Of a DNA stretch of 64,000 bases, positions 26,964 through 35,006 are shown one piece after another; position 1 is the stretch's first letter; every line of letters begins with the position of its first letter. The notes under the pieces were generated by a model. That model was not told the origin of the DNA, did no database searches, and was given only the letters and a program-made list of their open reading frames with translations. Source of the stretch: Thiemannella venezuelensis (GTDB taxonomy: Bacteria > Actinomycetota > Actinomycetes > Streptosporangiales > Streptosporangiaceae). The stretch is taken from the NCBI RefSeq assembly GCF_014203605.1, contig NZ_JACHJJ010000011.1, positions 62,001-126,000 on the forward strand, in the 5' to 3' direction. The translations under genes were made by a program, and so were the position numbers.

Positions 26964-28175
26964 ATGCGAGCCGGTCCCTCACAGGAGGAGATCAGGCGCC
27001 ACAACCTCGGCGCCCTGCTGCGCCACGTCCACCTGGGCGGGCCGACCTCGCGCGCGGAGCTCACCAGCCGGATGGGGCTCAACCGCAGCACCATCATGGC
27101 CCTCACCGCCGACCTCACCGCCGCGGGCCTGGTCCGGGAGGAGCTCCCGAGGGAGACCGGCCGGGCCGGGCGCCCCTCGCTGGTGGTCCGCCCGGAGTCG
27201 GCGCGGGTCTACGTGTTCGCCCTGGACGTGGGCGTCGACCGGCTGGTCGCCGCCCGCGTCGGCCTGGGCGGCACGATCCTCGACCGGCGCGAGGCGGTAC
27301 GGCGGCGCGGGCCCTTCTCGCTGGAGGAGGTGGCCGCCCCGCTGGCCGCCTTCGCCCGGCAGATGCACCGCAAGACCCGCCCCGACACGGTCTGCGTCGG
27401 GGTCGCCGCGGCCTTCTCCGGGGGAGTGGCCCGGGACGACGGCGTCGTGCGGTTCGGGCCGAACATGGGCTCGGTCGACGTGCCGTTCGGCGAGGAGATG
27501 GCCCGCCGCCTCGGCCTCGGCCTGCCCGTGGCGGTCGGCAACGACGCCAACCTCGCGGCGCTGGCCGAGCACGCCCGCGGTGCCGGATCCGGCTGCCGCG
27601 ACCTCGTCTACCTCCACGGGGACGTGGGCGTGGGCGGCGGCGTGATCGCGGGCGGCACCCTGCTCGGCGGCCACCAGGGCTTCGGCGGCGAGGTCGGGCA
27701 CATGATCGTCAATCCCAGGGGCCGCTCCTGCGGCTGCGGCTCGCTCGGCTGCCTGGAGGCCGAGGTGGGGGAGCGGGCCCTGCTGGAGGCCGCCGGGCGC
27801 TTCGACGGCGCCGGCGCGCTGGTCGGCAGGGACGCCGTCCGCGCCGTGGTCGACGCCGCCGACCGCGGCGACATCGTGGCCCAGGCGGCGCTGAAGCGGG
27901 TCGGCGACTGGCTCGGTCTGGGCGTCGCCAACCTGGTCAACATCTTCAACCCCGAGATGGTCGTCTTCGGGGGGATGCTCCGCGAGGTCTACCTCGGCTC
28001 CGCGGCCCAGGTCCGCAGCCGCCTCGCGACCGACGCCCTCCCCCCGGTCCGTGAGCACCTGCGCCTGCGCGTCTCGGCCCTCGGCGATGACGCCACCCTG
28101 GTCGGCGCCGCCGAGCTGGCCTTCTCCCAGGTCCTCGCCGACCCGCTGGAGGTCCTCGCCCGCGCGGGCTCCTGA
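26964..28175 (+). CDS. ROK-family transcriptional regulator
   Basis: 403 residues. A winged helix-turn-helix at about 10-70 (RRHNLGALLRHVHLGG, SRAELTSRMGLNRSTIMALTADL) precedes the ROK sugar-kinase fold with VGNDANLAALAEH, HGDVGVGGGVIAGG, and the zinc motif SCGCGSLGCLEAE. It lacks obvious kinase function and should repress the transporter operon until sugar binds (XylR-like). The ATG at 26964 has AAGGA 10 nt upstream and matches the usual N-terminus; a GTG at 26925 overlapping the permease stop is the alternative. It ends at a bidirectional terminator. Confidence 0.9.
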   Translation: MRAGPSQEEIRRHNLGALLRHVHLGGPTSRAELTSRMGLNRSTIMALTADLTAAGLVREELPRETGRAGRPSLVVRPESARVYVFALDVGVDRLVAARVGLGGTILDRREAVRRRGPFSLEEVAAPLAAFARQMHRKTRPDTVCVGVAAAFSGGVARDDGVVRFGPNMGSVDVPFGEEMARRLGLGLPVAVGNDANLAALAEHARGAGSGCRDLVYLHGDVGVGGGVIAGGTLLGGHQGFGGEVGHMIVNPRGRSCGCGSLGCLEAEVGERALLEAAGRFDGAGALVGRDAVRAVVDAADRGDIVAQAALKRVGDWLGLGVANLVNIFNPEMVVFGGMLREVYLGSAAQVRSRLATDALPPVREHLRLRVSALGDDATLVGAAELAFSQVLADPLEVLARAGS

Positions 28176-28220
28176 GGGGAGCCGGCCGTACCGGCAAGAG
28201 CGGCCGTACCGGGAAGACGA

Positions 28221-28261
28221 GAGCCACCCGCCGCGGGCTGTGGGGCGACGGCGGGTGGCTC
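28221..28261. terminator. 13-bp hairpin between convergent genes
   Basis: GAGCCACCCGCCG (28221-28233) pairs with CGGCGGGTGGCTC (28249-28261). It lies between the ROK stop and the peptidase stop and can serve both strands. Confidence 0.75.
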
Positions 28262-28296
28262 CGGAGCGTTCGGGAGGCCGGGAAGATCCCGGGAGG

Positions 28297-29088
28297 TCAG
28301 GAGACCTTGGACTTGGGGGCGGCCCAGGTGTTGCAGGCGCCGGGGCCCTCCTGGTCGAAGCCGCGCCGCAGCCAGTAGGCGATGCTGGACGCCTTGCCGT
28401 GGCTGGAGGTGTCGTAGGCGGCCTCGAGGACGTAGGTGAAGTCCGACTCCCGGCGGTTCAGGGAGTGCCAGACACTGCCGATGAAGACGCCGCTCAGGCA
28501 CTCGGCCTGGAGTTCGGACCTGCGGAGGTCGGGCAGGACGGCCCGCATGCTCTTGGTCTTGGCGTGCTTCTTGCGGAAGGCCGGGAAGATCCCGGAGAGC
28601 TCCTGCACGTGGTGGCCGTACTCATGGGCCATCACCTGGAACAGGAACAGCTCGGTGGCCTCGCGCAGGATACCCGGGCTGAGCAGGAAGGTGATCTTCT
28701 TGTTGGTCGAGCAGTAGATCGCCTGGGCGCCCTTGGGGAACGGGCCGCACCCGGTGGGGAAGCCGATGCGGTGGGTGGTCTCGAACCTGGGCTTGGAGAA
28801 GGGCAGCTTCGCCTTGGCGAACTGCCTCTCCCAGGAGTCGTTGAGGCAGTCCAGCACGAACTCGAGGTAGACCCGCGAGGAGTCGAGGTCGTCGGGGATG
28901 ACGCGCTGCTCCTCGCACGTCTTGAGGTCGAGCTTCCCGGTCTTGTAGATCGGGTTATCGGTCAGTGCCCTGCTTCCGGTCGGCACCGGCCCGGCCTGAC
29001 CGGCGGCGCCGGCGGCGGCCGTGCCCGCGAACAGCAGGCTCGCCAGCACACCGGACAACAGTGCGATAAATGGAATACGCATGGTCAT
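28297..29088 (-). CDS. Secreted YpfJ-type neutral zinc metallopeptidase, copy 1
   Basis: About 261-263 residues. N-terminal signal peptide (IPFIALLSGVLASLLFAGTAAAGA). The active site is VMAHEYGHHVQ (HExxH), and the third ligand region is SELQAECLSGVF, as in the putative neutral zinc metallopeptidase (YpfJ) family; conserved C-x-G-P and CNTW cysteines suggest disulfides. Exported peptidase of unknown substrate. The start is either ATG 29088 or 29082 (MRIPF, best signal peptide); neither has a ribosome site, and TATGGT lies 8 nt before 29082. A paralogue follows upstream on the same strand with its own promoter. Confidence 0.85.
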   Translation of the reverse strand: MTMRIPFIALLSGVLASLLFAGTAAAGAAGQAGPVPTGSRALTDNPIYKTGKLDLKTCEEQRVIPDDLDSSRVYLEFVLDCLNDSWERQFAKAKLPFSKPRFETTHRIGFPTGCGPFPKGAQAIYCSTNKKITFLLSPGILREATELFLFQVMAHEYGHHVQELSGIFPAFRKKHAKTKSMRAVLPDLRRSELQAECLSGVFIGSVWHSLNRRESDFTYVLEAAYDTSSHGKASSIAYWLRRGFDQEGPGACNTWAAPKSKVS

Positions 29089-29187
29089 GAACCATATTGC
29101 AGGGTAAAAGCTTGGTAAAGCTGACTTTCTCGTATGGTCACGCAGGGAAAGCGGGACGGCGTGGAGCCCGCCCGGCCCCGGATCGGG

Positions 29188-30051
29188 TCAGGAGACGCTG
29201 CGGCCGGTGGCGGTCCAGGTGTTGCACGAGGCCGGGGAGCCGGAACGGAACCCGCGCTGCATCCAGAACGCCTGGCTGCGGCCCTTGCCGTGGTCGTTGG
29301 TCGGCCAGGTCTTGTGGCCGTTCTCGGCGGTCCACTCGATCATGGCGTCCCAGTGCTCGCGGGTGACCTCCAGGTCGGCGGCGGCCCCGTGCAGGAAGGC
29401 CGAGGCCAGGCAGTCGGCCTGCAGCTCCAGGCGGCGGGAGAGCGCGAGCCTCGCCGAGCCCTTGGCGCGCCAGGCGACCTGGCCGTAGTACGGCAGGATG
29501 CCGGCGAGCTGCTGGACGTGGTGGGCGTACTCGTGGGCCATGAACTGCGCGTGGTTCGGGCCGTAGGGGTTCTTGAGCACCTTGCGGGTCACGCCGATGT
29601 ACATGGTGCGGTTGCCGGAGCAGTAGTAGCCGCCCGCACCGGCGGGCCAGCCTCCGCAGGGGCTGCTCACCCGGGAGCTCACGAAGCGCAGCCGCGGCGG
29701 GCTGAAGGGCAGCCCGGCCTTCTTGAACTGGGCCGCCCACGCCCGCCCCAGGCACCGGTTGACGCGGGTCATGAAGCTCCGGTAGGAAGCCGCGCTGCCC
29801 GGGCGGATCGTCCCGGCCGAACACCGGACGGAGGGCATCGGGCCGGTGCGGTAGAGGGGATTGGCCGTCGCGGCCGGCCTGCCGTGCGCCACCGTCCGCC
29901 CCTGGAAGGCCTTGACGCCCGAGACGGCCACCACCCCGGCCTCGCCGCCGTCCGCCGAGGGAAGACCCGCCGCCGGAAGACCCGCCACCGGTACCAGAGC
30001 CACGCAGGCCAGGACGAGTGACGGGAGGAGACCGGAGGGGGGCACGTTCAT
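29188..30051 (-). CDS. Secreted YpfJ-type neutral zinc metallopeptidase, copy 2
   Basis: 287 residues, homologous over its length to the neighbouring gene: NPLYRTG against NPIYKTG, MAHEYAHHVQQLAGILP against MAHEYGHHVQELSGIFP, LELQADCLAS against SELQAECLSG, and the same CNTW end. It has a longer signal/propeptide part (about 60 residues). The HExxH motif is intact. The ATG at 30051 has no ribosome site; TAATCT 9 nt upstream suggests a leaderless message. The 99 bp gap to copy 1 indicates a tandem duplication that has since diverged strongly. It is divergent from dxs. Confidence 0.85.
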   Translation of the reverse strand: MNVPPSGLLPSLVLACVALVPVAGLPAAGLPSADGGEAGVVAVSGVKAFQGRTVAHGRPAATANPLYRTGPMPSVRCSAGTIRPGSAASYRSFMTRVNRCLGRAWAAQFKKAGLPFSPPRLRFVSSRVSSPCGGWPAGAGGYYCSGNRTMYIGVTRKVLKNPYGPNHAQFMAHEYAHHVQQLAGILPYYGQVAWRAKGSARLALSRRLELQADCLASAFLHGAAADLEVTREHWDAMIEWTAENGHKTWPTNDHGKGRSQAFWMQRGFRSGSPASCNTWTATGRSVS

Positions 30052-30169
30052 GGTGAGCAAAGATTATGGCAAGTGTGAATAAACCGTGCACTTCCCTCTT
30101 GCTGGGAACACCGCTTCATCGGCGAACTAGACTCGCTGGAGACGATGACTGGACAGAGGGGATGATTCC

Positions 30170-32089
30170 GTGAGTGAGCGGACCGGACGGCCTGGCAGCC
30201 TCCTGGAGTCGGTCAAGGGACCACGGGACCTCAAGCTGCTGGGAGCGGACGAGCTGCCACTGCTCGCCGCGGAGATCAGGGACCTGCTCGTCGGCGCCAC
30301 CGCCCGCACCGGCGGGCACCTGGGCCCGAACCTGGGCGTGGTGGAGCTGACCATCGCGCTGCACCGCGTCTTCGACTCGCCGCGCGACCGCATCCTGTGG
30401 GACACCGGTCACCAGGCCTACGTCCACAAGATGCTCACCGGCCGCGCGGGGCGCTTCGACACGCTCCGCCAGGAGGGCGGGCTGTCGGGCTACCCGAGCC
30501 GGGCCGAGTCCGAGCACGACATCATCGAGAACTCCCACGCCTCCACCGCGCTGTCGTACGCCGACGGCCTGGCCAAGGCCTACAAGCTGCGCGGCGAGAG
30601 CGACCGCTCCGTCGTCGCGGTGATCGGCGACGGCGCCCTCACCGGCGGCATGGCCTGGGAGGCGCTGAACAACATCGCCGGGCAGAAGGACCTGCCGCTG
30701 ATCATCGTGGTCAACGACAACGGCCGCTCCTACTCGCCGACCATCGGCGGACTGGCCAACCACCTGGCCTCGCTGCGCACCAGCCGGCGCTACGAGGACG
30801 TGCTCGACTTCGTCAAGGACAACCTGACGAAGGTGCCCGTGGTCGGCACCCCCGTCTACGACGCGCTGCACGGCGTCAAGAAGGGCATCAAGGACGTCCT
30901 GGCCCCGCAGGTCATGTTCGAGGACCTCGGACTGAAGTACATCGGGCTGGTCGACGGCCACGACGAGCAGGCGGTGGAGGCCGCCCTGCGCAAGGCGCAG
31001 GCCTTCCGCCGCCCGGTCATCGTGCACGTGCTCACCAAGAAGGGCTTCGGCTACTCGCCCGCGGAGAACCACGGCGAGGACTGCTTCCACTCGCCCGGGG
31101 TCTTCGACCCGCTGACCGGCGAGGAGAAGCCCAAGCCGCACGGCTGGACCAACGTGTTCAGCCAGGAGATCGTACGGCTCGGCGCCGAGCGGCAGGACAT
31201 CGTCGCGATCACCGCCGCGATGCTCGGCCCGACCGGCCTGATCCCGTTCGCCGAGGCCTACCCCGACCGCCTCTACGACGTCGGCATCGCCGAGCAGCAC
31301 GCGCTGACCAGCGCCGCCGGCCTGGCCCTGGGCGGGCTGCACCCGGTCGTGGCGGTCTACGCGACCTTCCTCAACCGGGCCTTCGACCAGCTGCTGATGG
31401 ACGTGGCCCTGCACCGGCTGCCGGTCACGGTCGTCCTCGACCGGGCGGGCGTCACCGGCGACGACGGCGCCAGCCACAACGGCATGTGGGACCTGTCGAT
31501 CCTGCAGGTGGTCCCCGGCCTGTCGGTCGCGGTCCCGCGCGACGAGCCGCGCCTGCGCGAGCTGCTCGCCGAGGCCGTGGCGGTCGACGACGGCCCCACC
31601 GTCGTGCGCTTCCCCAAGGGCCCGGTCGGCCCCGAGATCGAGGCCGTCGGCAACCTCGGCGGGATGGACGTGCTGCGCGCGGGCGAGCCCGACGTGCTGC
31701 TCGTCGCGGTCGGCCCGATGGCCGGGCTCTGCCTGGAGGCCGCCGCCCTGCTCGACGCCCAGGGCATCTCCGCCACCGTGGTGGATCCGCGCTGGGTCAA
31801 GCCGCTGGACGAGGCGCTGACGGACGCCGCCCGCGTGCACAAGCTGGTCGCGGTGGTCGAGGACAACGGCCGGGTCGGCGGCGTGGGCGACGCGGTGTCC
31901 CGGATGCTGCGCGACGCCGACGTGGACGTCCCGGTCCGCACCTACGGCATCCCGCAGCGCTTCCTGGACCACGCCAAGCGGGCGAAGATCCTCAGTGAGA
32001 TCGGCCTGACCGCCCAGGACATCGCCCGCGAGATCACCGAGGCGGTCGCGAAGCGCTCTCCGGTTCTGGAGAACCACCCGGCGCGCTGA
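30170..32089 (+). CDS. dxs: 1-deoxy-D-xylulose-5-phosphate synthase
   Basis: 639 residues, full length. The enzyme condenses pyruvate with glyceraldehyde-3-phosphate, the first step of the MEP isoprenoid pathway, using thiamine diphosphate. Visible: [15 protein letters not shown], ThDP motif [16 protein letters not shown] with [11 protein letters not shown], the pyrimidine-domain motif [18 protein letters not shown] and [21 protein letters not shown] at 30170 is preceded by an AGAGGGG purine run. Its 3' end overlaps the convergent DedA gene by 56 bp. Many actinomycetes carry more than one dxs; whether this is the only copy is unknown. Confidence 0.97.
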   Translation: MSERTGRPGSLLESVKGPRDLKLLGADELPLLAAEIRDLLVGATARTGGHLGPNLGVVELTIALHRVFDSPRDRILWDTGHQAYVHKMLTGRAGRFDTLRQEGGLSGYPSRAESEHDIIENSHASTALSYADGLAKAYKLRGESDRSVVAVIGDGALTGGMAWEALNNIAGQKDLPLIIVVNDNGRSYSPTIGGLANHLASLRTSRRYEDVLDFVKDNLTKVPVVGTPVYDALHGVKKGIKDVLAPQVMFEDLGLKYIGLVDGHDEQAVEAALRKAQAFRRPVIVHVLTKKGFGYSPAENHGEDCFHSPGVFDPLTGEEKPKPHGWTNVFSQEIVRLGAERQDIVAITAAMLGPTGLIPFAEAYPDRLYDVGIAEQHALTSAAGLALGGLHPVVAVYATFLNRAFDQLLMDVALHRLPVTVVLDRAGVTGDDGASHNGMWDLSILQVVPGLSVAVPRDEPRLRELLAEAVAVDDGPTVVRFPKGPVGPEIEAVGNLGGMDVLRAGEPDVLLVAVGPMAGLCLEAAALLDAQGISATVVDPRWVKPLDEALTDAARVHKLVAVVEDNGRVGGVGDAVSRMLRDADVDVPVRTYGIPQRFLDHAKRAKILSEIGLTAQDIAREITEAVAKRSPVLENHPAR

Positions 32090-32735
32090 TCCCGGCCTCC
32101 GGGGCGGCTCCGGCCGCCCCGGAGGGCGCGGAGCCGCCCGCCGCGCGGGCCGCGCGGGTCCGCCGGCTGATGACGGCCAGGCCCACGGCCAGCAGGGCGG
32201 CGCACGCGGCCAGCGGCACCGTCAGGTGCGCGTTCTCCCGCATGAAGCCGCCCGCCAGGGAGCCCAGCGTCAGGTAGACCGTCACCCAGGCCGCGCCGCC
32301 CGCCAGCGCCCAGCGGATGAAGTACCGGTACGGCATGCCCAGGGCCCCGGCGAGGATCGGCGTCAGCGAGTTGACCACCGGCAGGAAGTGGGCGGCGGCC
32401 AGCGCGGGCCCGCCGCCGGCGCCGGTGGCGATCCGCTCGGCGCGGGCCCAGCGGTGCTCGCCCACCCACCGCCCGGCCCTGCTGCGCCGCACGCGCATGC
32501 CGTACCGGCGGCCGAGCAGCCAGCCGCCGCTGGCCCCCAGGAGGCAGCCGAGCGTTCCCGCCGCCGCGACCAGCGCGATCTCACCGGGTCCGCTGAGCGC
32601 GGTCCCGGCCAGGATGATCGAGGCGTCCGCGGGGACCACCAGTCCGGTCAGCAGCGTGTTGTCCAGCGTCAGCACCGCCGCCAGCACCGCGGCCACCAGG
32701 TAGGGGTCCAACTGGCCCAATATGTCCAGGAGCAT
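32034..32735 (-). CDS. DedA-family membrane protein
   Basis: 233 residues, about five hydrophobic segments. ENGxxP of classic DedA appears here as [21 protein letters not shown]; further family marks are [13 protein letters not shown] and [23 protein letters not shown] (the F-x-P-x-x-R/N-x-x-x-P motif with the usual Arg replaced by Asn). DedA proteins flip polyprenyl phosphates or phospholipids or use proton motive force; the exact role here is unknown. ATG at 32735 follows GGATGGAG; more upstream starts lack a ribosome site. The low-complexity C-terminal tail overlaps the dxs end. Confidence 0.8.
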   Translation of the reverse strand: MLLDILGQLDPYLVAAVLAAVLTLDNTLLTGLVVPADASIILAGTALSGPGEIALVAAAGTLGCLLGASGGWLLGRRYGMRVRRSRAGRWVGEHRWARAERIATGAGGGPALAAAHFLPVVNSLTPILAGALGMPYRYFIRWALAGGAAWVTVYLTLGSLAGGFMRENAHLTVPLAACAALLAVGLAVISRRTRAARAAGGSAPSGAAGAAPEAGISAPGGSPEPESASRPPR

Positions 32736-32875
32736 GTCTCCATCCTGCCCTCCGAGTTCTGTGAGCAGATCCGGACTTTCCCTTAGAGAACCCCGAGTTC
32801 GCATGATCGGGCCCTCACCCCGTGGCACGGCACGTGCGCCCCGCGTCCACCGGGCGAGGGCCCGGCCGCGGATGC

Positions 32876-32985
32876 TCAGCCCTGGAGGGCGATCGCGTTC
32901 TTGGCCCGGTCGACGGACTCCCCGGGAGCCGGGCCGCCCGGGTTCTCGGTGGCCGGCGCCTGGTTGAGCGCGACGAAGGGGCGCT
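32876..32985 (-). pseudogene. 3' stump of an unidentified gene
   Basis: The minus-strand frame ending at 32876 (RPFVALNQAPATENPGG, then SVDRAKNAIALQG and stop) has nearly pure G/C third positions, unlike the flanks, so it looks like a genuine C-terminus of 35 or so residues. No start or upstream domain precedes it: beyond about 32985 the frame runs antisense through the TetR stump. I do not recognise the family. Confidence 0.4.
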
Positions 32986-33307
32986 GGCCGCCCTCGACGC
33001 GCGCGGGTTCGAACCGGAGACCACGTTCAACCTGCACCTGCTGCTCTACACCTACGTCCACGGCCTGGCGGTCCACCTGGAGCGGGGCGCGCAGGCCGAG
33101 GCCGCCACCGGTCTCACCGACGACCAGTGGGTGGACTCCCGGGGGGCCGCGTTCGGCGCGCTGGTCGCCTCGGGCCGTTACCCGGTGTTCGCCAAGGTCC
33201 TGGGCTCCTTCGCCGACGACGGCTGCGACCTCGATCTCGACGTGCTGTTGGAGCTCGGCCTCGCGGTGCTCCTGGACGGCTTCGCCGCCTTCCCCGGGCC
33301 GGCCTGA
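32940..33307 (+). pseudogene. 5'-truncated TetR-family regulator (C-terminal domain only)
   Basis: The frame ending at 33307 reads EGALAALDARGFEPETTF, HLLLYTYVHGLAVHLERG, SGRYPVFAKVLGSFADDG and FELGLAVLLDGF-like helices, the C-terminal ligand domain of TetR regulators. The open frame extends back to 32822, but residues before about 32940 are low complexity and contain no helix-turn-helix in any frame. The DNA-binding half is missing, so the product cannot act as a normal repressor. Together with the minus-strand stump it looks like a deletion that removed the 5' ends of two divergent genes. Confidence 0.6.
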
Positions 33308-33423
33308 CGGCCTTGCCTCCCGCCCGGAGCCCCGGGAGATCTTCCTCCGTGCTCCCCTCCGATCTGCATTCCTTGTGAATCAGGGGGAACGGGAATAAGA
33401 CCCGGCAGAGCGGAGGAAGCCCG

Positions 33424-34893
33424 ATGAGCATGTTCCGCGTGAAATCGGTCGAGCAGTCGATCCTCGACACCGAGGCTCCGGAGCACCGGCTGAAGAAGGA
33501 GCTCACCGCCCTCGACCTGACCGTCTTCGGCATCGGCGTCATCGTGGGCACCGGGATCTTCGTGCTGACCGGCCGGGTCGCCAAGGAGACGGCCGGGCCG
33601 GCGGTCGCCCTGTCGTTCGCCGTCGCGGCGGTCGTCTGCGCGCTGGCGGCGCTCTGCTACGCCGAGTTCGCCTCCACGGTCCCGGTGGCGGGTTCGGCCT
33701 ACACCTTCTCCTTCGCCACCCTGGGCGAGTTCCCCGCCTGGATCATCGGCTGGGACCTGATCCTGGAGATGATGCTCGGCGCCGCGGTCGTCGCGGTCGG
33801 CTGGTCGGGCTACCTGACCTCGTTGCTGGAATCCCTCGGGATGCCCCTGCCCGCCGCGCTGGCCGGGGAGGCGCCGGTCTTCAACCTGCCCGCCGCGATC
33901 ATCGTGCTGGTCCTCACCGCGGTGCTGGTCATGGGGATCAAGCTCTCGTCGTGGCTCAACCTCGTCGTGGTGGCGATCAAGGTGGCGGTGATCCTGCTGG
34001 TGATCGTGGCGGGGCTGTTCTTCCTGAACGCGGAGAACTACCGCCCGTTCATCCCGCCCGCCGTCTCGACGCCGGCCGTCGAGGGACTGTCCGCGCCGCT
34101 GATCCAGGTGCTGTTCGGCATCACCCCCGTGGCCTTCGGCGTCATCGGCGTCTTCAGCGCCGCCGCGATCGTGTTCTTCGCCTACATCGGCTTCGACGTG
34201 GTCGCCACCGCCGCGGAGGAGACCCGGAACCCGCAGCGGGACCTGCCGGTCGGCATCCTCTCCTCGCTCGCCGTCTGCACGGTCCTGTACGTGGCGGTCT
34301 CCCTGGTCGTCGTCGGCATGCAGCCCTACCGGGAGCTCAGCGAGGCGGCCCCGCTCGCCGACGCGTTCAAGGCGGTGGGCCAGACCTGGGCGGCCTCGCT
34401 GATCAGCGTCGGCGCGCTGGCCGGCCTGACCACGGTCGTGATGATCCTGATGCTGGGCCAGTCGCGGGTGATGTTCGCGATGTGCCGGGACAACCTGCTG
34501 CCCCGGGGGCTGGCCAGGGTGCACGCGCGGTACGGCACGCCGTACCGGATCACCATCCTGCTGGGCGCGGTGGTGGCGGTCCTGGCAGGGCTGGTCCCGC
34601 TCGCCACGATCGCCGAACTGGTCAACATCGGCACGCTCTTCGCGTTCGTCGTCGTCTCGCTCGCGGTGGTGATCCTCCGCCGCACCCGACCCGACCTGCC
34701 GCGGTCCTTCCGCACGCCGCTGGTTCCGCTGGTGCCGGTCCTGTCGGTCCTGGCCTGCCTGTACCTGATGCTGAACCTGCCGGTGGAGACCTGGCTGAGG
34801 TTCCTGGCCTGGATGCTCATCGGCGTCGTGATCTACTTCGGGTACGGCCACCGCCGCAGCCGCCTGGCGGAGCGCCCCCTGAAGACGTGGTGA
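33424..34893 (+). CDS. Cationic amino acid (CAT-type) APC permease
   Basis: 489 residues with about 12-13 membrane segments. The N-terminal signature LTALDLTVFGIGVIVGTGIFVLTG and YAEFASTVPVAGSAYTFSFATLGEFPAWIIGWDLILEM are those of the CAT/YfnA amino acid transporters; FFAYIGFDVVATAAEETRNPQRDLP follows. Likely uptake or exchange of basic or neutral amino acids by proton symport; the specificity is not readable. ATG at 33424 follows GGAGGAAG at 33412. It stands alone; a 16-bp hairpin (34957-34993) separates it from fadB. Confidence 0.9.
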   Translation: MSMFRVKSVEQSILDTEAPEHRLKKELTALDLTVFGIGVIVGTGIFVLTGRVAKETAGPAVALSFAVAAVVCALAALCYAEFASTVPVAGSAYTFSFATLGEFPAWIIGWDLILEMMLGAAVVAVGWSGYLTSLLESLGMPLPAALAGEAPVFNLPAAIIVLVLTAVLVMGIKLSSWLNLVVVAIKVAVILLVIVAGLFFLNAENYRPFIPPAVSTPAVEGLSAPLIQVLFGITPVAFGVIGVFSAAAIVFFAYIGFDVVATAAEETRNPQRDLPVGILSSLAVCTVLYVAVSLVVVGMQPYRELSEAAPLADAFKAVGQTWAASLISVGALAGLTTVVMILMLGQSRVMFAMCRDNLLPRGLARVHARYGTPYRITILLGAVVAVLAGLVPLATIAELVNIGTLFAFVVVSLAVVILRRTRPDLPRSFRTPLVPLVPVLSVLACLYLMLNLPVETWLRFLAWMLIGVVIYFGYGHRRSRLAERPLKTW

Positions 34894-34956
34894 GCCCGCA
34901 CCCGGGGCCCCGGGGACGTGAACCCGCACTCCGGGTCACCGGCCACCGGAACGCGA

Positions 34957-34993
34957 CCGCCCCCGCCCCGGGAGCGGCCCGGGACGGGGGCGG
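34957..34993. terminator. 16-bp hairpin between permease and fadB stops
   Basis: CCGCCCCCGCCCCGGG (34957-34972) pairs with 34978-34993 with a single C/A mismatch around AGCGG. It lies between convergent genes. Confidence 0.7.
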
Positions 34994-35006
34994 ACGTGCG
35001 GTGCGG

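Noticed and set aside
33006-33015. GGTTCGAACC, tRNA T-arm-like
   Set aside because: It lies in the coding frame of the TetR remnant; no acceptor, D-arm or anticodon stem can be drawn around it.
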